From contig NKIU01000001.1 of assembly GCA_002256245.1 (NCBI GenBank), positions 796,232-860,231 of the forward strand: 64,000 nucleotides of DNA. The letters are read 5' to 3'. How positions within the stretch are numbered: the stretch's first letter is position 1; each line of letters opens with the position of its first letter. This stretch comes from Pseudorhodobacter sp. PARRP1 (GTDB lineage Bacteria > Pseudomonadota > Alphaproteobacteria > Rhodobacterales > Rhodobacteraceae). Shown in pieces: positions 26,763-35,109 of this stretch. The notes beneath the pieces were generated by a model that saw only the letters and a list, made by a program, of their open reading frames with translations, ran no database searches and was not told the DNA's origin. Both the position numbers and the translations under genes were made by a program.

Positions 26763-27527
26763 CTAGCGTGAGATTTCATCGCCCGGCGGCACCGGCGGGC
26801 TGCGATAGCGCGCGCCTTTCCACCACAGCTTCAGCGCCTGCCAATGGATCAACGTCAGCACCCGCCGCGATCCAAACGGGCGGCGCACAAAAGTCGCAAG
26901 GATCGCCCGGTTGCTCAGCGCCACACGCGGCCCGGTCAGGGTGGCAATCAAGCCATTCTCGCCCGCGCTGTAGTCAATCCAGATGCCGATGCGGTTGGGC
27001 GCGATATCAAAGCGAAACTGATAGCTGCCCTCCACCGGCTGAAACGGCGAGACATGGAAGATTTTCCGTGCCGTGACGGTATCGTCGCGGGTCATCGCGA
27101 CCAGATCGTCGCGGTGGCACAGATAGCAATGGCGCTGCCCGAAGGTATTTGAAACCTCGGCTATCACCACCCGCAACCCGGTCGCATCGCTGCACAGCCA
27201 GAATGATACCGGGTTGAACACATGCCCCAGCACGCGCGGTTGCGCCAACAGCAAGATCTCGGTCGCCTCGGGCAATCCGGCCTCGGCCAGCACCTGCCGC
27301 ACCCAAGCCACCCCCCGCCCGGCCTTGGGGGGGCCGCCGTGGTCACTGTCCTGCACCGAGGTCAGATTGCCGCGATTGCGCGAAAACAGCCAAGGCCCGC
27401 GCGCATGTTCGGGGTTCAGCAGCACATAATCGACGCCATAGCTGAACCGATTGGCCACCCCGCCGCGCCGCCCGTGAAAGGTGGTGCCAGCGATGTGATC
27501 AACCTGTGTCGGATCGGCGCTGATCAT
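26763..27527 (-). CDS. DUF1365 family protein
   Basis: A 254-residue DUF1365 protein: FHGRRGGVANRFSYGVDYVLLNPE, VLGHVFNPVSFWLC, EVSNTFGQRHCYL, KIFHVSPFQPVEGSYQF. The family is consistently found beside FAD amine-oxidase-like and cyclopropane-fatty-acid-synthase-like genes and is linked to unusual fatty acids, but its reaction is not established. The start overlaps the upstream stop by ATGA. No cyclopropane synthase-like gene is present here. Confidence 0.85.
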   Translation of the reverse strand: MISADPTQVDHIAGTTFHGRRGGVANRFSYGVDYVLLNPEHARGPWLFSRNRGNLTSVQDSDHGGPPKAGRGVAWVRQVLAEAGLPEATEILLLAQPRVLGHVFNPVSFWLCSDATGLRVVIAEVSNTFGQRHCYLCHRDDLVAMTRDDTVTARKIFHVSPFQPVEGSYQFRFDIAPNRIGIWIDYSAGENGLIATLTGPRVALSNRAILATFVRRPFGSRRVLTLIHWQALKLWWKGARYRSPPVPPGDEISR

Positions 27528-28825
27528 CCGGCGCGCGCCTGCTCGGCACTGGGTTGTGCGCGCATCGCCTGCACCACATCCACCGCACTGGCAAAGCCAT
27601 CCTCGTGGAAACCATTGCGCATCCACGCCCCACAGAACCAGGTGTTATGCTGCCCGTTCATCGCCTGAATGTCCTTTTGCGCCCGCAATGCCGGACCATC
27701 ATAGACCGGATGCCGGAACGTCACCTGATCATAGATCAATTCCTGCCGGATCGGTTGATTGGCATTCAGCGTCACGAACATCGGATCATCCTGCGGGATC
27801 GGCTGAAGCGAGTTCATCCAATAGGTCAGATCAATCCGGTCAGGCCGCGCCCCCTTAGGCTCGGTATAGACCCACGACGACCAGCACTTGCGCAAACGCG
27901 GCATCACATTGGCATCGGCATGCAGGATCGCATCGTTCGGCTGATAGCGGATCGCCGACAGCGCCGAAGTTTCCGCCGCCGTGGGATCAGACAGCAGCCG
28001 CAGGGCATCGTCGGAATGGGTGGCGAGAATAACATCGTCAAACAACTCCCACTCAGCCCCCTGCGCGCGCACCAGCACGCCATCGGGCAGGCGCTTGATC
28101 CCGGCAATCGGGGTGGCCAGCCGCAACTCTACCCCGTGGCGCTGCAAATCAGCCGTCAACCGGCTGACATACTGAACCGAGCCACCCTGCACGGTAAACC
28201 ACTGGTGCTGGTTTGAGACCTGCATCAAGGCATGGTTCTGGAAAAATCGGATCAACGCCTGCGCCGGAAACGCCATGATGCCTTGCGGCGGGGTGGACCA
28301 GATCGCCCCCGACAGCGGCAGAATGTAGTAATCGCGGAAATACGGCCCGGTGCGCAGCGCGTCCAGCAAGCCGCCGATCGTCATGTCGGGGTCGGCGGCC
28401 ACAGCCTCGGCATGTTTGTTGAAATAGGTGATATCCCGGCACATCCGCAAAAACGCCGGGCTGACCAGATTGCCGCGCTGCGCAAACAAACTGTCCAGAT
28501 CGCGCAAGGCATATTGCAGCCGCCCGCCGTCGATGCTGGCACCAAAGCTCATGTTGCTGGGTGCAATCGGCACGCCCAAGCTCTCAAACATCGCCAGCAG
28601 GTGCGGGTAGTTCACCTTGTTGAACACGATGAACCCGGTATCCACCGGCTGATCGCCCCGCTTGCCCGCCACCACGGTGCGCGCGTGCCCACCCAGACGC
28701 GCCTCGGCCTCAAACAGCACCACGGCATGGTCTGCCGCCAGTTGCTGCGCCGCTGCCATGCCCGAAATCCCTCCGCCGATGATTGCAATGCGACGTGGCA
28801 CCTGCCCGAAGGTTTCAAACGGCAT
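27524..28825 (-). CDS. FAD-dependent amine oxidase-like oxidoreductase
   Basis: A 433-residue flavoprotein. The FAD site is IAIIGGGISGMAAAQQL (about 13-29), then EAEARLGGHARTV and DTGFIVFNKVNYPHL; a second flavin motif, NTWFCGAWMRNGFHEDGFASA, lies near the end. Relatives beside DUF1365 are flavin-dependent enzymes acting on membrane fatty acids. The gene starts with AAAGGGTGA before ATG, about 20 bases after the expected start of a sigma-E-type promoter divergent from rpoE. Confidence 0.85.
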   Translation of the reverse strand: MPFETFGQVPRRIAIIGGGISGMAAAQQLAADHAVVLFEAEARLGGHARTVVAGKRGDQPVDTGFIVFNKVNYPHLLAMFESLGVPIAPSNMSFGASIDGGRLQYALRDLDSLFAQRGNLVSPAFLRMCRDITYFNKHAEAVAADPDMTIGGLLDALRTGPYFRDYYILPLSGAIWSTPPQGIMAFPAQALIRFFQNHALMQVSNQHQWFTVQGGSVQYVSRLTADLQRHGVELRLATPIAGIKRLPDGVLVRAQGAEWELFDDVILATHSDDALRLLSDPTAAETSALSAIRYQPNDAILHADANVMPRLRKCWSSWVYTEPKGARPDRIDLTYWMNSLQPIPQDDPMFVTLNANQPIRQELIYDQVTFRHPVYDGPALRAQKDIQAMNGQHNTWFCGAWMRNGFHEDGFASAVDVVQAMRAQPSAEQARAG

Positions 28826-28852
28826 AAGTCACCCTTTATTGTTCTGTGCCTA

Positions 28853-28881
28853 TGATACGCGCAAACGACTGCGATGGATCA
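28853..28881 (-). promoter_or_regulatory. Sigma-E-type promoter of the flavin oxidoreductase set
   Basis: TGATCC (28881-28876), a 17-base spacer and GTATCA (28858-28853) on the minus strand. The -35 matches the RpoE (ECF11) consensus and the spacing equals that of the divergent rpoE promoter. Confidence 0.6.
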
Positions 28882-28891
28882 AGATTTCTAG

Positions 28892-28920
28892 TGATCCAGT
28901 TACGCAGGGCCTGCGTAAAA
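28892..28920 (+). promoter_or_regulatory. Sigma-E-type autoregulatory promoter of rpoE-chrR
   Basis: TGATCC (28892-28897), a 17-base spacer and GTAAAA (28915-28920). The two -35 boxes of this and the divergent promoter lie only 10 bases apart. Confidence 0.65.
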
Positions 28921-29000
28921 GTTTCATGTTGCTTGACCTTGCCCTTCACGCGGCCATCAATGGCCCTATATCCCCGCCCAAGCGGGTGATACGGCGTGGA

Positions 29001-29558
29001 ATGGACAAGAACGTGATCGAGACTGTGACGGAAACCGATTTTACGGCGCTTATGCTTGCCGTGCGGGATCGTCAGGACAAGGCTGCCTTCGCCGCGTTGT
29101 TCCAGCATTTCGCTCCGCGGGTGAAGGGTTTCCTGATGAAATCGGGCACCGACGCCGCTTTGGCCGAAGATTGCGCGCAAGACGTGATGACGGTGTTGTG
29201 GAACAAGGCGGCACTGTTTGATCCGGCGAGGGCAAGTGTTGCGACTTGGGTGTTCACCATCGCCCGCAACCGCCGCATCGACGTCGCCCGAAAAGCCCGC
29301 CGGCCCGAGCCCGAGGCGTTGGATTGGGGCCCCGACAGCGAACCCGATCAGGCCGACATCTATGAGGCGGGGCAGGAAACCGCCCGGCTGGTGGCTGCGA
29401 TGGCAGACCTGCCCGATAAACAGCGCGTGCTAATTCAGCGCGCGTTCTATGGGGATTTATCCCATTCCGAAATCGCGGCCGAGACCGGTCTGCCCTTGGG
29501 CACGATCAAATCCCGGATACGACTGGCGCTGGACCGCTTGCGCCAAAGCATGAGTTGA
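29001..29558 (+). CDS. rpoE: ECF sigma factor RpoE (singlet-oxygen response)
   Basis: A 185-residue group ECF11 sigma factor: region 2 includes AEDCAQDVMTVLWNKAALFDPARASVATWVFTIARNRRID, region 4 LSHSEIAAETGLPLGTIKSRIRLALDRLRQ. In Rhodobacter sphaeroides this sigma is released from ChrR by singlet oxygen and turns on protective genes. chrR follows after 9 bases. I chose ATG 29001; sequence upstream contains the promoter. Confidence 0.93.
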   Translation: MDKNVIETVTETDFTALMLAVRDRQDKAAFAALFQHFAPRVKGFLMKSGTDAALAEDCAQDVMTVLWNKAALFDPARASVATWVFTIARNRRIDVARKARRPEPEALDWGPDSEPDQADIYEAGQETARLVAAMADLPDKQRVLIQRAFYGDLSHSEIAAETGLPLGTIKSRIRLALDRLRQSMS

Positions 29559-29567
29559 GGCAATGAA

Positions 29568-30206
29568 ATGAGCATCCGTCACCACCTTTCCGACCCCATG
29601 TTGATCGCCTATGCAGCGGGAAATCTTCCTGAAGCGTTTTCGCTGGTCGTGGCAACCCATGTCTCCATGTGCGACACCTGCCGGGCGCAATTGGCCACCT
29701 TCGAAGCTGTCGGCGGCGCGGTGTTGGCAGCCGAATCGGCGGCCCTATCCGATGGCGCGCTAGAGGCTGCAATGGCGCGGTTGGGCGCGCCAGAACCTGC
29801 GCTGGCAATGCCCAAGCCAAAACACACTGATCTTCCTGCGCCCTTGCTGGATTACATCGGCGGCAGTTTGGCCGACGTAAAGTGGCGCAGTCTGGGGATG
29901 GGCGTTCGGCAGGCAATCTTGCCAACCAGCAAGGGGGCAACGGCGCGGCTTTTGTATATCCCTGCAGGCCAGGCTGTGCCCGATCACGGCCACCGTGGCA
30001 CCGAATTGACGCTGGTTCTGCAGGGCGCATTTTGTGATGCAACAGACCGTTTTGGCCCCGGCGATGTCGAGGTCGCTACCGAAGAATTGGAACATACGCC
30101 AGTGGCCTCGTCTGATGGGGCCTGCATTTGCTTGGCCGCAACGGATGCACCCTTGCGGTTCAACGCTCTGATCCCCCGGCTGTTGCAGCCGCTGTTCCGG
30201 ATTTAA
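29568..30206 (+). CDS. chrR: Anti-sigma factor ChrR
   Basis: A 212-residue ChrR. The N-terminal anti-sigma domain has His6, His31, Cys35 and Cys38, the same zinc-ligand spacing as in R. sphaeroides. The C-terminal cupin domain has His140, His142, Glu146 and His176 as its metal site. ChrR holds RpoE inactive until singlet oxygen triggers release. The TAA stop lies inside a terminator hairpin. Confidence 0.94.
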   Translation: MSIRHHLSDPMLIAYAAGNLPEAFSLVVATHVSMCDTCRAQLATFEAVGGAVLAAESAALSDGALEAAMARLGAPEPALAMPKPKHTDLPAPLLDYIGGSLADVKWRSLGMGVRQAILPTSKGATARLLYIPAGQAVPDHGHRGTELTLVLQGAFCDATDRFGPGDVEVATEELEHTPVASSDGACICLAATDAPLRFNALIPRLLQPLFRI

Positions 30207-30226
30207 CCCGCGTTTGGCGGGTTAAA
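30202..30226. terminator. Two-way terminator between chrR and hutD-like gene
   Basis: TTTAACCCGC and GCGGGTTAAA form a perfect 10-bp stem around GTTTG, with A/T-rich ends that give T-runs both ways. It includes the chrR stop codon and lies nine bases from the end of the convergent gene. Confidence 0.8.
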
Positions 30227-30234
30227 CCGGCACC

Positions 30235-30753
30235 TTACCGATACAGTCTGACCGCAATCATCTGGCCGCTTAAAGTGCAGGGTTGATCGCTGAGGAACAG
30301 ATCATTGGCCTGCAAGGCGATGCCATCCGCCATGCTGGCCGCAAGTGCATAGACCGCCAGCATATCACCGCCGCGCAACCGCGCCGATCCCGTGATCACC
30401 GCCACCTCTGGCCGCCGCAGGTTGCGGGCAGTCATCACATTGAAATCATCGCTGGCGGCGCTGACGCCCTCGGCCCGGATCGGGGTATCGCCCGCAAATG
30501 CCACAGGCAGCAGCGGGCGGGCGTGCAGGTGCAGGCCCGCGCCCACCAGATCAAAGCCGGGGCCGGTGATCACCGTCAGATTGCGCTCGATACCCGGAAA
30601 GATCGAAAAATCGCCATTCTCCACCACAGACGCGCGCGACAACCGCCAAACAAGCTGGCCGTTGTCCTCGACCTTCAGCATCTCAACCGTCACACCTTTG
30701 CCATTGGCCCAAGGCATCGTCTTGTAGTCGGCAGCGGTCAGATGGCGGATCAT
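30235..30753 (-). CDS. HutD/Ves family protein
   Basis: A 172-residue cupin-like protein: YKTMPWANGKGVTVEMLKVE, WRLSRASVVENGDFSIFPGIERNLTVITG and PVAFAGDTPI are the HutD/Ves hallmarks. HutD is linked to histidine use in some bacteria, Ves to cold response; no hut genes occur here, so the role is open. Its start overlaps the rmuC stop by ATGA. Confidence 0.87.
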   Translation of the reverse strand: MIRHLTAADYKTMPWANGKGVTVEMLKVEDNGQLVWRLSRASVVENGDFSIFPGIERNLTVITGPGFDLVGAGLHLHARPLLPVAFAGDTPIRAEGVSAASDDFNVMTARNLRRPEVAVITGSARLRGGDMLAVYALAASMADGIALQANDLFLSDQPCTLSGQMIAVRLYR

Positions 30754-31925
30754 TCGGCGGCTCGGGTTGGCGGGGTGGGGGCGGCCAGAATCGGCGTTGG
30801 CTCGGTGCGCTCCAACTCCTCAAAATCAAAGTTGTCCAAGCGGGCGGCGCGTTTGCCCGCACGTTCGGCTGCGGTGGTGATACCGTCCAGATCGGCGCGG
30901 GCTTGGTGGAAATGCGTGGAAAGCTTGTCCACCCGCTCCACCACAATCTCTACATCGCGGTGCAACTGCCGCAGGGTGGTGCGGATCGCACCGGCCTGCT
31001 CACGCATCCGCGCATCCTTCAGCACTGCGCGCATGGTGTTCAACGTCGCCATGCAAGTGGTGGGCGACACGATCCAGACCCGCGCGGTAAAGCCATCGCG
31101 CACCACTTCGGGAAAGTTGGCGTGCAGTTCGGCATAGACGGCCTCGGAGGGCAGAAACATCAGCGCCCCGTCGGCGGTTTCGCCATCAAGGATATACTTT
31201 TCCGAGATCGCCTTGATATGCACACGCACCGCCGCGCGCAATGCCGCCTGCGCTTCAACCACAGCACGCGGATTGTCGGCCCGGCGCAAAGCCTCATAAG
31301 CCTCCAGCGGGAATTTCGCGTCAATCACGATGGGTCCGGGCGGATTGGGCAGGTGGATCAGGCAATCGGCGCGCTTGCCGTTCGAAAGCGTCGCCTGCAT
31401 CGTATAGGCGTCCGAGGGCAGCGCCTTTTGCACGATGTCGTTCAACTGAATCTCGCCAAACGCCCCGCGCGCCTGTTTGTTGGCCAGAATGTCCTGCAGG
31501 TTCAGCACATTGCCCGACAGCTTTTCGATATTGGCCTGCGCTTTGTCGATGGTCAGCAGACGTTGCTGCAACTCGCCCAAACTATGCGCCGTCCGCGTCG
31601 CGGTGCCCGCCAGACTTTCGCCCATCGCGCGCTGCACTTCCGCAAGACGCTTTTCCATCAGTTGCAGCATCGCCGCCTGACTGTTGGTCTGCGCCTCGGA
31701 CACATGATGCAACCCACCCGCCAGCCGCTCTTGCCCTTCGCCCAACGCCTGCACGCGGCTGCCCAGCCAGCCCATTTCGCGCATCAAAGGTGCTGCCATC
31801 GTCGCCGACCGCCCCGCCGCGCGCAAAATCAGGATCAGCAGGCCGACCAGCAGCAAAACTGCCCCGCCGATCAGCAAGACTTCGGGCGCGTTCCACGCAT
31901 AGGTTTGGCCGAATAAAGTGATCAT
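30750..31925 (-). CDS. rmuC: DNA recombination protein RmuC
   Basis: A 391-residue RmuC-family protein: an N-terminal membrane helix (about 14-34), a coiled-coil stretch (about 60-150) and the nuclease-like domain with GAFGEIQLNDIVQKALP, DCLIHLPNPPGPIVIDAKFPLEAYEAL and GALMFLPSEAVYAEL. In E. coli RmuC limits inversion at repeats. The start overlaps the mutL stop by ATGA, a DNA-repair pairing. Confidence 0.9.
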   Translation of the reverse strand: MITLFGQTYAWNAPEVLLIGGAVLLLVGLLILILRAAGRSATMAAPLMREMGWLGSRVQALGEGQERLAGGLHHVSEAQTNSQAAMLQLMEKRLAEVQRAMGESLAGTATRTAHSLGELQQRLLTIDKAQANIEKLSGNVLNLQDILANKQARGAFGEIQLNDIVQKALPSDAYTMQATLSNGKRADCLIHLPNPPGPIVIDAKFPLEAYEALRRADNPRAVVEAQAALRAAVRVHIKAISEKYILDGETADGALMFLPSEAVYAELHANFPEVVRDGFTARVWIVSPTTCMATLNTMRAVLKDARMREQAGAIRTTLRQLHRDVEIVVERVDKLSTHFHQARADLDGITTAAERAGKRAARLDNFDFEELERTEPTPILAAPTPPTRAAE

Positions 31926-33748
31926 CTGCGCCCGAAAAGCCTTTCGATATCGTGGAGTTTCAACTCGACATAGGTCGGCCGCCCATGATTGCACTGGCCG
32001 GAATGGGGCGTGGCCTCCATCTCGCGCAGCAAGGCGTTCATCTCCTCGGGCCGCATCTGCCGACCTGACCGGATCGAGCCGTGGCAGGCCATCCGGGACA
32101 GGATCGCCTCCATCTTGGTTTGCAGGCTTTGGGATTGGCCCAGATCGGCCAACTCATCCAGCACATCGCGCAGCAGCGCCGCAGCCGAGGTATTGCCCAA
32201 AATCGCCGGGGTTTCGCGCACCGCAATCGCATGGCCGCCAAAAGGTTCGATCACCAGCCCCAGTGTCGCCAGATCAGCGGCAGCCTCCAGCAGGCGGCTG
32301 GCATCGCTGGGCGAAAGCTCGACAATTTCGGGGATCAACAACGCCTGCGCCTTGATACCCGTCTCGGCCATCTGTCGCTTCAGGCGTTCATACACCAACC
32401 GCTCATGTGCGGCGTGCTGATCAACGATCACCATGCCGGTGGCGGTTTGGGCGATGATGTAATTCTCATGCACCTGCGCCCGCGCCGCCCCCAGCGGGGT
32501 ATCGGTAGGGTCAGGCAGCACAGGGTCGATGCGGGCCGAGGGCGCTTCGGCGAAGATTGGCGGCGCAAAACCTTCGGCAAAACCCTGCGGCGCTTGATAG
32601 GCATAAGCGCGGCCAAGGCTGGCTTGGCTAGGTCGGTTCATCTGATAGACGCGCGGGGCCTCGGGGCGCATCGCGGCGAGGGTCGCATCAGCCACCGTGG
32701 TGCTGGCGCGGTGGCCTGCCGCGCTTAAGGCCGTGCGCAACCCGGTGATGATCAGGCTGCGCGCGGCTTCGGGTTCGCGAAAGCGCACCTCGGATTTCGC
32801 CGGATGCACGTTCACGTCCACCCGCTCGGGGTCGCAGATCAGGTTCAGCACCGCCGCTGGGTGACGGTCGCGGCTGAGGAAATCGTAATACGCCACCCGC
32901 AGCGCCCCCAGCAGGTTGCGGTCCAGCACCGGGCGGCCATTGACGCAGACGAATTGCTGCACCGACGATCCCCGCGAATAGGTCGGCAGCGCGACGTAAC
33001 CCGTCAGCCGCAAGCCATCACGATCCACGTCGATTTTCAGCGCGTTGTCGATGAAATCGCGGCCAAGGATATGCGCCAACCGGCTGTGCAGCGCGTCAAA
33101 GAAATCGCCCGATTGCGGATCGGCGCGGAAGATCACGCGGGGGGCATCGTCGCTGACCTCGGTCAGGGTAAAGCCCACCTGCGGCTCGGCCATCGCCAGC
33201 CGCTTGATCACCTCGGCAATCGCCTGCGATTCGCTACGATCCGTGCGCAGGAATTTCAGCCGCGCCGGGGTGGCGAAGAACAGATCGCGAAGTTCAATCA
33301 CCGTGCCGCGCACCGCCGCCGCGGGCCGCACCGCGGCCATCCGACCGCCCGCGATGGTCAGGCTGGCCCCGTCATGCCCCTCGGCACGCGAGGTGAGCGT
33401 CAGCCGCCCTACCGAACCAAGCGAGGCCAACGCCTCACCTCGAAAACCAAACGAGCGGATGTTCAGCAGATCAGAGCCGTCGATTTTCGATGTCGCATGG
33501 CGGGCCACGGCCAGTGGCAGATCGTCGGGCGTCATGCCGCAGCCATCATCGGTGACACGGATCAGCACCTTGCCGCCTGCGGAATATTCCACGCCGATGC
33601 GCTTGGCCCCGGCATCCAAGGCGTTCTCGACCAACTCTTTCACCGCAGAAGCCGGGCGTTCCACCACCTCACCCGCCGCGATGCGGTTGATGGCGGCCTC
33701 GTCCAGGGGCCGGATAATGGGGCGTATGTTGGGGGCATGCAGCGTCAT
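31922..33748 (-). CDS. mutL: DNA mismatch repair protein MutL
   Basis: A 608-residue MutL. The N-terminal GHKL ATPase shows INRIAAGEVVERPASAVKELVENALDAGA and DDGCGM; the C-terminal half has DQHAAHERLVYE, matching the endonuclease metal motif DQHA-x2-E-x4-E. The enzyme is therefore probably a nicking MutL, as expected where MutH is absent. It is coupled to rmuC downstream. Confidence 0.95.
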   Translation of the reverse strand: MTLHAPNIRPIIRPLDEAAINRIAAGEVVERPASAVKELVENALDAGAKRIGVEYSAGGKVLIRVTDDGCGMTPDDLPLAVARHATSKIDGSDLLNIRSFGFRGEALASLGSVGRLTLTSRAEGHDGASLTIAGGRMAAVRPAAAVRGTVIELRDLFFATPARLKFLRTDRSESQAIAEVIKRLAMAEPQVGFTLTEVSDDAPRVIFRADPQSGDFFDALHSRLAHILGRDFIDNALKIDVDRDGLRLTGYVALPTYSRGSSVQQFVCVNGRPVLDRNLLGALRVAYYDFLSRDRHPAAVLNLICDPERVDVNVHPAKSEVRFREPEAARSLIITGLRTALSAAGHRASTTVADATLAAMRPEAPRVYQMNRPSQASLGRAYAYQAPQGFAEGFAPPIFAEAPSARIDPVLPDPTDTPLGAARAQVHENYIIAQTATGMVIVDQHAAHERLVYERLKRQMAETGIKAQALLIPEIVELSPSDASRLLEAAADLATLGLVIEPFGGHAIAVRETPAILGNTSAAALLRDVLDELADLGQSQSLQTKMEAILSRMACHGSIRSGRQMRPEEMNALLREMEATPHSGQCNHGRPTYVELKLHDIERLFGRR

Positions 33749-33792
33749 GCCCCCAGTTCTAGCATCCTGCGGCAGAAACCTCCACAGATTCG

Positions 33793-35109
33793 CTATTCGT
33801 TCGCAACTCCTGTCGGCGTCCCTACCACGGTGAAATGCAGATCATCGGGCTTGATCAGGCGGGAGGCCACGCGTTTGACATCTTCGAGCGTCACCGCATC
33901 GACACGGGCGTTGCGGGTTTTCGGATAATCCGGCGGCAGGCCAAGATCCTGCATCCCAACAAGGATCGAGGCGATGGTGTCGTTGCCGTCAAACCGCAGC
34001 GGATAGGCCCCGGTCATATAGGTTTTGGCATTGGCCAATTCCTCTGCCGTGACGCCATCCTTGGCGATTTTCGCCCATTCGTCGCGGATCACCTTGATCG
34101 CCTCGGCCACCTTTTCGTTGCTGGCCTGAAACTGGCCGACAAGCACTTCGGCATGATCATAGGCGGCAATGCCCGTGCTGACGCCGTAGGTCAGCCCGCG
34201 CTTTTCGCGCACTTCGGTCATCAGGCGGGCGCTGAAGCGGCCACCGCCCAGAATTTCGTTCAAGAGGCTGGCGGCGAAATAATCGGGGTCGGAAAATTTC
34301 ATCCCGCCTTGGCCGAAAATGATCATAGATTGCGGGCCGGGGAAGGGCTGCACGGTGATGCCGCCCTTGGTTTGAAGCGTCGCGGGGCCGGGTTGCGCCG
34401 CACCCGTCGCAGGCAGATCGCCCAACAGTTTATCCAGCACCACGCCCAGTTCAGCGGCAGAAATATCGCCCGCAGCGGCCACGGTGATCCGGTCGCGCGC
34501 GATGGCATCCTTGAACGCCTGCACAATGTCATCGCGGGTCAAGGCGGTGACCGATTCCACCGTGCCAGAGCCGTCCGAGCCATAGGGATGATCCCCGAAA
34601 CTGCGCGCACGCTCCAGATTTGCGGCAATTGCGCCGGGGTCTTTGGCATCCGATCGCAGGCCCGACAACACCTGTTCGCGCACGCGGTCCACGGCCACCT
34701 GATCAAAACGCGGTTTGGTCAGCGCATCGTGCAACAGTGCAAGCGCCTGGTCGCGGTTTTCGGTCAGGAAATGGCTTGAAACTGACACGCCATCCTGATC
34801 GCTGCTGAACTGAAAGCTGGCAGCAAGGCCATCCCGCGCGGCGGCAAAGCCTTGGCTATCGAGATCGCCCGCGCCTTCTTCGATCAGCGCCGTCATCAGA
34901 TTGACCGCGCCGCGCTTGCCGGCTGCGTCCAGCGAGGTGCCGCCCTTGAAGCGGATTTCCAGCGCGGTGAACGGGATGCCGTGATCTTCGACCAGCCAAG
35001 CCTTGATCCCGCCCGGAGAGGTGACGGGCTGAATGTTGATATCTGCATGCAGCGGGGTTGCAAAGGCGAAGGCCACCGCAGCGGCGCGCCAAAGGTTGCG
35101 AAGGTTCAT
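33793..35109 (-). CDS. M16 peptidase-like subunit without zinc motif
   Basis: A 438-residue protein with a Sec signal (about 1-21) and two M16 domains. Where a protease would have HxxEH the text is GGTSLDAAGKRGAVNLMTALIEEG, so the zinc site is missing. It should pair with the active subunit encoded just upstream (ATGA overlap), as in bacterial two-subunit M16 proteases and the mitochondrial processing peptidase. Probably periplasmic. Confidence 0.88.
   Translation of the reverse strand: MNLRNLWRAAAVAFAFATPLHADINIQPVTSPGGIKAWLVEDHGIPFTALEIRFKGGTSLDAAGKRGAVNLMTALIEEGAGDLDSQGFAAARDGLAASFQFSSDQDGVSVSSHFLTENRDQALALLHDALTKPRFDQVAVDRVREQVLSGLRSDAKDPGAIAANLERARSFGDHPYGSDGSGTVESVTALTRDDIVQAFKDAIARDRITVAAAGDISAAELGVVLDKLLGDLPATGAAQPGPATLQTKGGITVQPFPGPQSMIIFGQGGMKFSDPDYFAASLLNEILGGGRFSARLMTEVREKRGLTYGVSTGIAAYDHAEVLVGQFQASNEKVAEAIKVIRDEWAKIAKDGVTAEELANAKTYMTGAYPLRFDGNDTIASILVGMQDLGLPPDYPKTRNARVDAVTLEDVKRVASRLIKPDDLHFTVVGTPTGVANE

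Noticed and set aside
28662-29000. A longer open reading of rpoE starting 113 codons upstream
   Set aside because: It would run over the divergent flavoenzyme gene and both sigma-E promoters; the family begins at ATG 29001.
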